From Trichomonas tenax (Eukaryota; Parabasalia; Trichomonadida; Trichomonadidae), in contig JALKBU010000019.1 of assembly GCA_023091735.1 (NCBI GenBank), forward strand, positions 62,001 to 126,000: a stretch of 64,000 bases of DNA, written 5' to 3'. The translations under genes were made by a program, and so were the position numbers. Of the stretch, positions 41,866 through 52,800 are shown in pieces; the stretch's first letter is position 1; every line of letters begins with the position of its first letter. Below the pieces are notes generated by a model that made no database searches, had not been told where the DNA came from, and saw only the letters and a program-made list of their open reading frames with translations.

Positions 41866-44800
41866 ATGCCTTCCGATCCTTTTGTTATTTCAGGCAACGA
41901 ATTCTCAAAATTGAAGACGAAGAAACTTGAGAAACTCAATAAATTCAAAGACAAAGTCTACGCCTTGCTTCAAGAAAAAGGAATTGCGACTATTGAAGAA
42001 GTTTTTAACTGTGCCAAAGAAGTTTTCGAAAAATTCGTATGGTCCACACAAACGATTGAAAGCCTGTCGAGGTACTTGATGTCTTGTCCGGAATTCTACA
42101 GAATTGTCTTAAAAGTTAAAGATAATAAGCCATTAATGCTTTTCCCAGGTCACCACAAAGTAGATTCTACGTCCTTCTTCGTTTTGAAGAAAGAAGATCA
42201 ATCAGAAGACCTCGCAAAGGCTGATGCTCTTATGGAACAATTAATTGCGGCCGCTCTAAAGTCAAGCAAGAAAAAGAAAGGCGGCACAAGGAAAGCAAAG
42301 GATGCTCCGAATGAAATGATCGATCCTAAAGAGGAAGCATCGAAAGCAGCGCCTCCAGAAAAAATCGTTATTACTTCAAAATTGGATAAAAACGCGACTT
42401 GCCACGCAACAGTTGCAAGAAACTTCGGATACATCAATTCTAAGCGTATAAGGACACAATTAATTCATGAGTATATTGCGCGCCAATTTGGATACCAAAA
42501 ATTTACAGCAACACAGTGCATCGAGAATATGCCGCTCAGTCTTTTTACTGAAATCGGTGGAATTGGATCTCTTCCTAAGGTATTAAAAGAAGAGCCGATG
42601 TTATTTAACATTATTATTAAATGTTTCCCGAAAAAGTTCTTACATTTACTAGATTATCAATCAGCACACGATGATGTTGTTTCTTTAATCAACAATTTGT
42701 CTGAAGGCAAAACAAATAATCATTATAAAATTCTCGTGAAAGAAGGTTCATATTTTACACTGTTGAAGAGTTTGACCATTGTTTATCCACCTGTTCTCGA
42801 AGAAGAGTATCAACTTGGACAACTTGAAGATATTCCAAGATTATGGCAATCTTTGATGATTGTTGACCTTCTTGAGCAAGTTGATCCAAACTCTAACACA
42901 CTTTGGAAGAAACGCCACTTATTGCACTTTGAAAGACAAACATCTCAATTCTTGAGACAAGGAAAATACTTTGTTGAAAGATTTATCAAACCGCAAGATA
43001 TGGCAAAGCAATTCCCACTCAACTGCTTCAGGTTAGAAGATTTCCTCAAGCAAGTCGGTCTAAATTACGCTTTTCTTGAAGGACACTTGCTATCAATTTA
43101 TAATTCGAACAAGGATGAAATCAACAAGCAATTTGTTCCAAAATCAGGTCCTGTTGCACTTTTCTGCCGTGGTGAATCTGCTGATGGACTCCAATTCACA
43201 CTGAATCCCGAGTCAATCATTGATCACATTGATCCAAACTCATTCAAATGGATCAAAGATGTTAAAGCTCATGTTGCCCTTAACTACTTCACATCGCTGT
43301 TTTCTGTGTCACCACGTGGTGCATTGATCACAACGCCACGTCGCTGGAACTCCATTCTCGAGCTCATCAAAACATACGGTAATCCAACAGAACAAGAACT
43401 CCATCAGCTCCAAAAGACACATTCCGCGCACTTGTTTTCAATCGCTTATCACCGGGATTACAAAGATCTCTTTAATTACAACATGGCGACAGCATCAATC
43501 ACAGCAAAGAAATTAACAAAGGAGACAAATGGCTATGAACTCATGACAAGCGATTACAACTGGAGAAACTCCATCACAAGACTTGGATGGAAGATTGATA
43601 CCACTCTCGGCGAAGTCATCGAGAGAATGAGAATGATCTCTCTTTGTCCACACTCCATTTTCAGAGCTGACACAGCAGAACAACTTTTAACAGCAATTGA
43701 TTACGAGAAAGTCAACGAAGCTGTCATATTCCTCAAGTTCACCAAATTCCTTTCGAAACCTGCTGATGAAGGCGAAGGCAGTGAATCACCATATCGTTTC
43801 TCAATGCGCTCAATCATGGAACTGAAACAAAAAGTTCCTCTTTCATTCTTCGGCGATATCATCAGAGATATGCAAAACATTTCGAAAGCAACACCTCAGG
43901 ATCCTTCCCTCAATGGGAAAATCCTTAATTGTCCAGGTTCTTGCTCCTATCTTGTTCTTCCTTCATGTGGTGCAAAGATTGATTTATCTGTTGATAGATT
44001 TGTCGATGCAGGTACATCAGATACGCTTTCGAGATCTCTTCTCACAATGGCTGATGACAAATCTTTTGATATTTTCACGATCAAGATCGATCGCGCAGTA
44101 TTGCAGCCACTCCAAGTTTCTGAAATATCAGAAGCCAAAGATCCATCACTAGAAGATACGAAGCCATCAGTTGATTTCACATCTTATGCGTCACAGACAT
44201 GCAATGGACTTCATCGCGGCTACATGCAATCTTATGTCGTCTTCTTCCAAGTGTTTGCTGAAAAAGATTTAGACTTCCTTCTCGTCATCAGAATGGTCTA
44301 TTCATTTGTTTCTTTCAGATTCCTCAAAGGTGCATCACTCGATGAGATCATTCAACACTTCGGAGAAGAGAACAAAGAGAGAACAATCAAGGCTGTTATA
44401 TTCCTTGAGGAGTACGAGTTCATCTACACAGTCCAGTCGACTGCTGCAATGCCACAGTTTGTTGCTGACGAATATGCAAATCCACACACAGTTTTTGGCG
44501 AAATTGACGAAAAATACTTCAGATGCAGATCTCACTATTGGACAGATATCAGCGGAAACACCAATATGGAACTCATCCATGCTCTCACAGGAACTGTTGT
44601 TGATGTTGTTAAAAATAACTCTGGCATCGAGTTTTTGGATCTCGCTGAGGATTTACCAAGCGTTTCTCTTTCTGATCTTTTGATGATTGTAGATACTCTT
44701 GAAGCTGATGAAATCGTATATACCACATATACAAAGCACTCTGATGGCGATTTATTCGAAGAAGAATGCGAAGTTTGCACAAAGAGACTTGATCCGTGTG

Positions 44801-44946
44801 TGATGCTCTACGAGATTGGCAAATTCTTGGTTGATCCAGATTTTGTTAGGACAAAGAGATGGATACATGCTACAAGAGATATGTTAGTTTCTCATTCACT
44901 CATTTTGAACGCTCTCATGCCACAAAAGATGAGTCTTGTAATTTAA
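41866..44946 (+). CDS. probable TFIIIC largest subunit (GTF3C1/Tfc3-like, B-box binding)
   Basis: A 1,026-residue intact frame. Residues about 195-290 (RIRTQLIHEYIARQFGYQKF, NMPLSLFTEIGGIGSLPKVL, FNIIIKCFPKKFLHLLDYQS) resemble the metazoan GTF3C1 segment with RxRLLHxFLW, LPLSIFVQLV and the LIRFLPRNIRQQLL block. Downstream, LEDIPRLWQSLMIVDLLEQV matches the region after it. Several winged-helix-like modules appear, including one at the N-terminus (KVYALLQEKGIATIEEVF) and others near the C-terminus. A lysine-rich linker lies near residues 130-150. TFIIIC binds the B box of tRNA genes and recruits TFIIIB for RNA polymerase III. The yeast and human subunits are larger and divergent, so the call is probable rather than certain. 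Confidence 0.6.
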   Translation: MPSDPFVISGNEFSKLKTKKLEKLNKFKDKVYALLQEKGIATIEEVFNCAKEVFEKFVWSTQTIESLSRYLMSCPEFYRIVLKVKDNKPLMLFPGHHKVDSTSFFVLKKEDQSEDLAKADALMEQLIAAALKSSKKKKGGTRKAKDAPNEMIDPKEEASKAAPPEKIVITSKLDKNATCHATVARNFGYINSKRIRTQLIHEYIARQFGYQKFTATQCIENMPLSLFTEIGGIGSLPKVLKEEPMLFNIIIKCFPKKFLHLLDYQSAHDDVVSLINNLSEGKTNNHYKILVKEGSYFTLLKSLTIVYPPVLEEEYQLGQLEDIPRLWQSLMIVDLLEQVDPNSNTLWKKRHLLHFERQTSQFLRQGKYFVERFIKPQDMAKQFPLNCFRLEDFLKQVGLNYAFLEGHLLSIYNSNKDEINKQFVPKSGPVALFCRGESADGLQFTLNPESIIDHIDPNSFKWIKDVKAHVALNYFTSLFSVSPRGALITTPRRWNSILELIKTYGNPTEQELHQLQKTHSAHLFSIAYHRDYKDLFNYNMATASITAKKLTKETNGYELMTSDYNWRNSITRLGWKIDTTLGEVIERMRMISLCPHSIFRADTAEQLLTAIDYEKVNEAVIFLKFTKFLSKPADEGEGSESPYRFSMRSIMELKQKVPLSFFGDIIRDMQNISKATPQDPSLNGKILNCPGSCSYLVLPSCGAKIDLSVDRFVDAGTSDTLSRSLLTMADDKSFDIFTIKIDRAVLQPLQVSEISEAKDPSLEDTKPSVDFTSYASQTCNGLHRGYMQSYVVFFQVFAEKDLDFLLVIRMVYSFVSFRFLKGASLDEIIQHFGEENKERTIKAVIFLEEYEFIYTVQSTAAMPQFVADEYANPHTVFGEIDEKYFRCRSHYWTDISGNTNMELIHALTGTVVDVVKNNSGIEFLDLAEDLPSVSLSDLLMIVDTLEADEIVYTTYTKHSDGDLFEEECEVCTKRLDPCVMLYEIGKFLVDPDFVRTKRWIHATRDMLVSHSLILNALMPQKMSLVI

Positions 44947-45003
44947 TTTTGTTGTAAAATATTGTATTTTTGTGTGAAAATAACTTCTTTATTTCTATAA
45001 CAA

Positions 45004-46341
45004 TCATATATCTTTCTCCTCCAACTTATCAATGATTGATTCAATTGCTTGTTGAAGAGTTTCATTATTTGTTGATTCGTACATATTAACGATTTCCTCC
45101 ATCATTCCGTGTTCATTTAATGCATCATAAATTTCATCACTTTTGTTCATCAGCACAACAATTCCATTGACGATCAATATCGTGGAATCATCTTCTAATT
45201 CGATCACAGATATAATTCCTGAAATTATCTCTTTATCGCCAGCAAGAATTGCACCTTTGAAATAATCCGGGAATCTGTCAAATATCAATCCAAAAAGTTT
45301 GACAATTGGTGCTTTCAACCTCACTGTTGCGTTTAATAATGCAGAAACTAGCAAATGGATAAACTCAGCATCTTCGTCAGTCAAAAATAAATCTCTGAAC
45401 TTCAATGGAATGATTTGAACCATTCTTACAAGTGCATTAAGAACGTAGCATTGGAGATTCGAGAATTTTTCGATTGATTCACCAGTAAAGATAATTTTCT
45501 TAACAACGATGCTGATGTTCTTCGATTCTATATGTTGGAAGCTTTTCTCATCAAGCTCTGATAATATCTCGAAAAGAACTTTTAAAGATTTCTTGTTTTC
45601 GAAATTAAAGAAATTATCGAATATCTGTGCATCAGGAGCATCAAAGTTGATGAAATTTTGTTTGAACATTACGTGAAAAATCTTTGCGACCATTTCTATA
45701 TTGAATTCATTGGGGCAAGTGATCAAATATATCGCAAGTTCAGCAATTTCCGGATGTTGACTCAATTTCAGTGTTGATAGATATTGATAACAAAAATTAG
45801 CAACACCCTGTGAGTACACTTCATTTATATTGTAAATATCCTTTAATGCTAAATAAAATGGAGGTTCAAGGATATTACAATTTTCTTCTGTTATGCACAT
45901 TGAAATGGCTGTTATAACAAATATAATGAGCGGTGATGATTCTATTTTATTGGGAATTAAATAATTAAATATTTGATAAAATGCTTGAATGAAATCATCT
46001 TCATGATTTATGCCCCATCGTACTGCATGGATGTTAAAAACATCTGTGGCATAAATTAATAGCTCTATATTCGTATTATTGCTGATTATTTTGTATAAAA
46101 ATGGTAAAAAATCGAGTTCTTCAATCGCTTTGCATATTTCTGGATTATCTGTACGAACAATATCCTTGATTTCTTTCATAAATTGTATTGTTTGCTGCAA
46201 ATTTGAAGTTTCAATAATAATATAAAGATTCTGAATGGATTTAATGGTTTCGTCGACAGTATTCTTCCATAGAACAGTCTTTGGAGTCTCATTTTTCATA
46301 TTTTCTTGATTTTTTCCACCTTGATTTTCTTTATAATCCAT
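45004..46341 (-). CDS. armadillo/HEAT-like helical-repeat protein (445 aa)
   Basis: I start this at the ATG at 46339-46341 (MDYKENQGGKNQENMKNE); the frame extends three codons to a TTG. After a hydrophilic leader the protein is all helical with armadillo-style periodicity (EEIVNMYESTNNETLQQAIE near the end; LLIYATDVFNIHAVRWGINH near the start). No family signature beyond that is recognised. It is convergent with the TFIIIC-like gene (57 bp between stops) and divergent from the USP gene. The shared 5' flank carries TTTTACATGTCA-like motifs. Confidence 0.75.
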   Translation of the reverse strand: MDYKENQGGKNQENMKNETPKTVLWKNTVDETIKSIQNLYIIIETSNLQQTIQFMKEIKDIVRTDNPEICKAIEELDFLPFLYKIISNNTNIELLIYATDVFNIHAVRWGINHEDDFIQAFYQIFNYLIPNKIESSPLIIFVITAISMCITEENCNILEPPFYLALKDIYNINEVYSQGVANFCYQYLSTLKLSQHPEIAELAIYLITCPNEFNIEMVAKIFHVMFKQNFINFDAPDAQIFDNFFNFENKKSLKVLFEILSELDEKSFQHIESKNISIVVKKIIFTGESIEKFSNLQCYVLNALVRMVQIIPLKFRDLFLTDEDAEFIHLLVSALLNATVRLKAPIVKLFGLIFDRFPDYFKGAILAGDKEIISGIISVIELEDDSTILIVNGIVVLMNKSDEIYDALNEHGMMEEIVNMYESTNNETLQQAIESIIDKLEEKDI

Positions 46342-46433
46342 TTCATGCAAAATGAATCAAAAATTTTAGTGGTTTTTGATCCTTTTTCCTGATCTAAATT
46401 TAGTCCCTCTTTCTAAAAAGATTTTAGAATATC

Positions 46434-46810
46434 TGACATATAAATATTTCATTTGTGAAATTTACATGTCAGTAAATAATTTCTAAGATTTACGTGTTCA
46501 CTAAACTTTCTCTGAGGAGATGTTACAAAAGTTTTGATTTATCAGACATACTCACTGAAAGTAATATCACCAATTGCTGGTAAATATATTGTTTTGATTT
46601 AACAATCCTCTATGGATAAATTGTTAGAGTTTAATTGATTTCGACGTTTGAAAGTATCTTTATTCTGGATTTGGCACATATTATGACAATTTGGCATGTA
46701 AAACTTTCTAAATCTGACAAATAAATATGTTGACATGTAAAACTTATTGAATTTAATAAGGTTATGTAAAGTTGTCAATATATGATCTGTTTTGACAAGT
46801 AAAATGTAGC
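46434..46810. promoter_or_regulatory. TTTTACATGTCA-like motifs in the divergent flank of the helical-repeat and USP genes
   Basis: Copies in both orientations: TCTGACATATAAAT near 46434, TTTACATGTCAGT near 46461, TTTACGTGTTCA near 46486, TGGCATGTAAAAC near 46692, TTGACATGTAAAAC at about 46730 and TTTGACAAGTAAAAT near 46791. The last is about 40 bp before the USP ATG. This divergent flank and the one at 11.9-12.1 kb hold most copies of the motif. Confidence 0.5.
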
Positions 46811-46835
46811 AATTTTTTTATTGTGGTAATTTCTC

Positions 46836-49800
46836 ATGTCATCTTTCCCTGAAGTGATGTATGAGTATGCCGTATCGGACTCATTGACAAAGAAAGTCGA
46901 GGCCTTGCACGCATTCACTGGCTTTCGGCAATTTTCGGATGAAACAATAAAAAAATTCAATCAATATAAAATCGTCGAACATTTGATTGGTGACCTCCAT
47001 CAGGATATAGTCCCGAAATTCGCGAATTTTCTTATAAAATTGTGGAATTATGGCGAATTTAAAGATGAGGATTTGCAACATTTTTGGAATGTTTGTATTA
47101 ATGAGCATCAATCAATCATTGATAAGTTTTTCGCAGTGTGGCCGAAGATATATGACAACATACCAAAGGATAAACTCCCTTTATTTTGGGAAAATGTATT
47201 TAATTTAAAGAAATTTCCAAAAGCAGCTCTCGATTTTCTCTTTAAGATATCAATGAAAGTCGACAACGTAACCAAATCTAAATTAATTACAGTATTATCG
47301 AATTCAGAAGAAAAATTGGATTGTGTTGACACTATATTCGAGATGGCCAAAACTTCACATGAAATATCGAATTTCATTGCAAGATTTTCAATAGACAAGC
47401 TTAAAGAAGATAACGATCCCAAATTTCGAATATTGCTATTACAAAAACTCATTAAATATCTTACTGTCGATGATTTACATATAATACTTCAGCACGGAAA
47501 ACTAGATGCTGAAGACGCAGCTCCACTCTTGAATTTAATAAATTTATTATGCCGTGCACAAGTGTACACAATGAATCAGGATGATTTTGATCAAGTCAAA
47601 GAAATAATTAAACCAATAATGAATAGAAATCCACAATTAGTAACGCAATTTCTGAATAATTTAATTACTCATCGAACTATTGGAAATGCTCTTATTACTG
47701 ACTTACTTCAATGGCTTGTTAATCAAAAATCAGTGATGGCTGACTTTATTTTCAAATTATTCCTTCAGATCAATAATATTAACAATAATAACTCGATTGA
47801 CAATCTAAATTTCGTTGGAATCAATTCTATTTTCAACCTTCTTTACTCCAGTAATGATCCAATCGTTGGTGATTATTTTACAAGTTTAATCATGAGAATT
47901 AAATCAAATACTGTTATAGACAACATTATTGTTCAAATTATGGAGAACCAGATGTCTAATGCATCGCTTCTAGTGCTATATAACTTAATATATCAAAATG
48001 AAATGATTTTAACAGATCCGCCAAAATGCAACAAATTCGAATACAGTCCACCAATAACAATCAAACTCACTGACAAAGGAACAATAAAAATACCATTTGG
48101 GTCAACAGTTGACTTCTTCAAGCGAAGGGTTGGAGCATATTTAAACACAGATTTCACGCAATTGCAATTCTTTGTCAAAGAAGATCCTTTAACAGACAAC
48201 CATCACTTCTATAACAACGAAGAAATTACGGTTAAATGTCCATTGTTTGGCAGTGGATTTAGAAAATGGAGAAAAACAGAATATCCGACTTACATTCTCA
48301 GTAAGTATTTCAACAAATTATTCGAGATTGTTAAATCGAACACAAAAGAATCAGAAAATGCTTTAGCGGTTTTAAATGTGCTCCCAACAATTGAATGCGA
48401 AGAAGATACTTTTAAGTCTAAACTTCCGAACTGGCAAGAAATTATTGATCCAAAATATCCATATGTACTTCTTTATAGGATGAATATTTTGAGCCACATC
48501 ATTGACGTTAAAAATAGGCGTGACATCACTAACATATTCAAGAGCAATGGATTCAAATGTTTGATGAAATTGATTATTGACAACAAAAGCATTTTCTCGC
48601 GCTTAGAGCATGTCGATCTGTTCTCTTGCGCTGTTGGAATGTTAGTTGTTTCCAGTTCAACGATTGTAGAAGCTATAGATAGCAAATTAGAGACATATAA
48701 ATCTCTTGGCCATAAATCATTAATTGATTCATTGCTGAGTTGGATTGTTGGTGTTCCAAGTGAAGAAAGAACGTATTCATTGATGGTGAAAAACATTGTT
48801 TTTCTAATTTGTGATATAGCGAAATATGATCCAGTTCCTTTAATCGAAAATCCTTCATTCAATGATATTTTCGTTTCCACAATATTCGATCAGAGAATTT
48901 GCATTCAAGAAACATTCGGAAATGTTATAATGCAGTCAGATTTGAAAAAGATTGAAAAAACAATTCTGAGTTTCGTTGAACTTGCAAGAAAAGGAAATTG
49001 CGGAAGTTACTTTAAGATAATTAAAAAGATTGCTGAAATAACCGACGATCCATTAAGTGTATGGAATAAACTTGCAAAAGCTTTAATGGACAACTTATTT
49101 ATAATGTCACCCAATGCGATTCTTCCTGTTAATTTTGGCCATGAACAATTATATCCGGAGAACTTTAGAAAGAAAGGAAATAAAAATAACGTTCTGAAAC
49201 CTAAAACTAAACCTGAAACTAAATCACCTCAAGAAAATCAAGAGAACAAAGCTGAAGATAAAGAAGTTAAAGCTGAGATCAAAAAAGAAGAAAGTCTGGA
49301 AGTGAAAAATGTTATTTCAGAAAATTTGAATCCTAATGCTGAAGCTCCTAAAGAAAGCGAGAAAGAGAAGAAACCAACAATATTTGCAGAACCAAAGGCT
49401 GAAGCACCTAAAGAAAATCAGCATGAAGAACCAAAAGCTGAAAAAGTGAGATACCTTAATCCAGGAATTAACTTCACAGTTGAAGAACTCAGAGAAGCTG
49501 CGCTTGTTATATCAGCTGATGTTGCAGATCCTTTGTTTGTTTCTTGCATTTTTGATGTTCTTCTTATATTGATTCCAAGACTTGAAAATCCCATCCCATA
49601 CGATGAAGAACTATGCATCTTTGCGATCAATAAAATTGCATTCAATGTTTCAAGGATCATTACAGCACCACGTGACTTATTCAATCTCATAGTTGCCATT
49701 ATCAAGAAAGACAATTCTGTTGGAAATCAAGTATTTCAACGCCTCACAATCCTTCACAAGCGTTATGATCCTAAATATGATACTAAGCAAGATGCAAAAC

Positions 49801-52800
49801 TCAGTTTTGATGTTCATAAAGGTCTCAGGAATCTCGGCTGCACATGCTATATCAACGCTTCTTTGCAGCAGATGCTCCGTGTCCCTGAAGTGAGGGATAC
49901 AATTCTCGGTTACATTCCAAGTGATGATGATATACAAAGTGATTGGCTCGCAGAACTCCAGATTCTTTTTGTCAAACTTCTGTACTTCCCATGTGAATAT
50001 ATCGACCCGTGGAGGTTCATTTCCAAATACAGAACAACAGATGGTCGTCAGATTGATGTCAGAGAACAACAGGATGCGATGGAGTTCATTGAGAGTGTGA
50101 TGACGCAAATCGATGAAAGAATCCCAGGAAAGCCAATCGAAACTGCGTTTCATGGAAAGATTATCCATGAAATTGTTCCATTAGATTCAACAATCGAATA
50201 TCATGGAGAGACATTTGAAAACTTCCAAGTATTCCCACTTGAAGTTAGAGATATCAATAATATATCTGACTCATTTAAGCTCTTCAGAGTTCCAGACACT
50301 TTCACTGGAAAGAATAAGTATAACACTGAGACAGATGTTGGTTTAATTGATGCACAAAGACTTCATGCTGTTATTGATGCTCCTGATTCATTTATTTTCC
50401 AACTCAAGCGTTTCGATTTTGACTTTTATACTTTGACTCGTACAAAGATTCATACACCTTTCGTTTTTCCAGAGGTTCTCGATATCGCTCCAATTCTCAA
50501 GAGTGGAGAACCAACTCTATATAATTTGACAGGCATTGTAATGCACAGCGGAAACTCAGAGGGTGGACACTACATCAGCTATGCTAAGGATAAAGATGGC
50601 TGGTTCGTCTACAATGATCACCATGTTTCGCAAGTTGATTCTAAGTATATCATGGAACGTGCGACAGCAACGAAAGGAGGAATATTTGAAAATATGAATC
50701 TTTCTGCTTATTTGCTATTTTATAGAAAAATCATTCCTACGAATCCACCTGTTGATCCGATTTGCAAACTTCCTGCACAGAAAGTTGCTTCTCTTCTCGA
50801 AGACATTCAAGCAATCGTTTTGAGAAATGTCATTCTATCGCAAACATACCAAGAGTTTTTGAGATCTGTGGCAATGGATGCTCGTTGTTTGAACGCTTAT
50901 TTCATGGTGTCTGATCTTCTCGAAGTTCTGCTAAAGAATCCACAACAGATGTCTAAATACTATGATGAACTCACAAAGCTCATGCTCACTAAAATTAACT
51001 GCGACCCGATGTTTGCGGACTTCATTGTTCAATCCGGAGTTTCCTATAGTCATATATCTGAGGAATACAATGATACTCTCAGGTACACATATTCCAATCT
51101 CGTTACAGCCGCGATTAAAGTGTCTGACAAGGATCACAGTTTAATATCTAAGATAAGAGAACGACTGACAACTGCTTTCAGATCATGGAAATGTCTTGAC
51201 ACAATTTTCGAGGCTGTTAATGCTTATTTGCTGAAGCATCCTGATGTTACAGATAGTGTTCTTTTGAACTCTTTCATGATGATCCCAACTCAGCAATTCT
51301 GCAAAGCTCCAGAAGATGTCAAGCAGAAATTCTTGAAAGAAGGAAACTTAAGCGGATGCTTCAGAGCCATCAGAATATTGATGGAGAGAAGTTCCGAAGA
51401 AACTAAGGAAGTTTATAAATCCATTATCACAGATAAAGACTTCATGGATGATTGGTTCATGGGTGAAAAACATGCATTTGAGTTTGGTTGTCTCATTGCT
51501 TTCTTCTACAAAGGCAATGCCAAAATGACGAAAGATTTCATCGAATATGTTCAGAGCAACATTAAGAAGTCTCCGCAGATCCAAACAGTTGCATACTTTG
51601 CTTCTTTCTGCACAGTTAATGATGAATTCACAGAACAACGCCTTGACATGTTCTTCAAGACAAGTTTGATGCAGAAATGCTTAAGCACAAGTGTTCACAT
51701 TCTTGCTCATCAACTGAGGGATGAAGGAAGAAGCGCTTGTGAAGCTTTGATGAAATACAAGAAATTCTGGATATGCAAATGGCTGAATTCTGATGATGAC
51801 AATTGCAGACGTTCATGTGTATCTCTGATTCACAGCATTTTCTCTGATGCTCCATCATTGGAAAAGATACCAATGGAATATGGTGTTCCCAAAGCAGAAA
51901 TGCCTCATTTGTCACCAGAAACGCAAATATTAATTTGCGATCTTTGGGATGAAATGATGGAATGCAACAAACTGATTGTAACAACGTGCAAGTCAAAGGG
52001 TAACGCTGGCATGGGAAGTGATTATTTCAAACTTCTTTCATGGGCAACTTATTACTCTGGAAAATACTCTGTTGTTGACAGACTTTACATCGCTCTTCAA
52101 AATAACATCGATGTATTCTCAAAGCTGAAAGACAAATCAGCCGTTTGCTCTGTCATTGATTTCTTAGAGATGTTTATCAGCAATCAATTTGCTTTCTTCA
52201 AAGAAGATGTTTTCTCTTCCATCATTAAAGCTATTGGAAGGATTCCAAAGAAAGATCCAAATTACATTCCGTTCATAATATCAAAATTCTTCCCAATGAT
52301 ATCAGTTGTTTCTCCACAGTATTCCCAAATTATCGCATCATCAGCCATTTATGCAGCAGCAGTCAAGGAATACTTCGATGAGAAATATGGAGGAATTCTT
52401 CTAAAGTTCACCAAATTGATTCTTAGTGCAAAAACTGTTTGCACGATTTCTCAGATATTCTTCTCATCGCAGACATTTGATGCCAATCTTCGTTCAAACA
52501 ATTCAATATTCTTTGAAGCTGTGTACGAACTCTTCGAACATATTGAAGCTATTGATGTATTTGTGTCGTCATCGATTCCAGAAGTTGTTTTCACTTATCT
52601 CGAGGAACTCGTTGTTGCAAGAATCAACATGAAACAGATTTTGCCATTGACAATTCTCACTTTCGCCACACAGAAGTTCATTACTCATCACAAGAATGAA
52701 CAGAAGTTGATTGGAAATCCATTGGGTCCAATCATTGATGTTTGGATAACAAAAGGAGAACTTCTCGAAGTCCTTTTCCAGGAATTAATCGATTCCTCAA

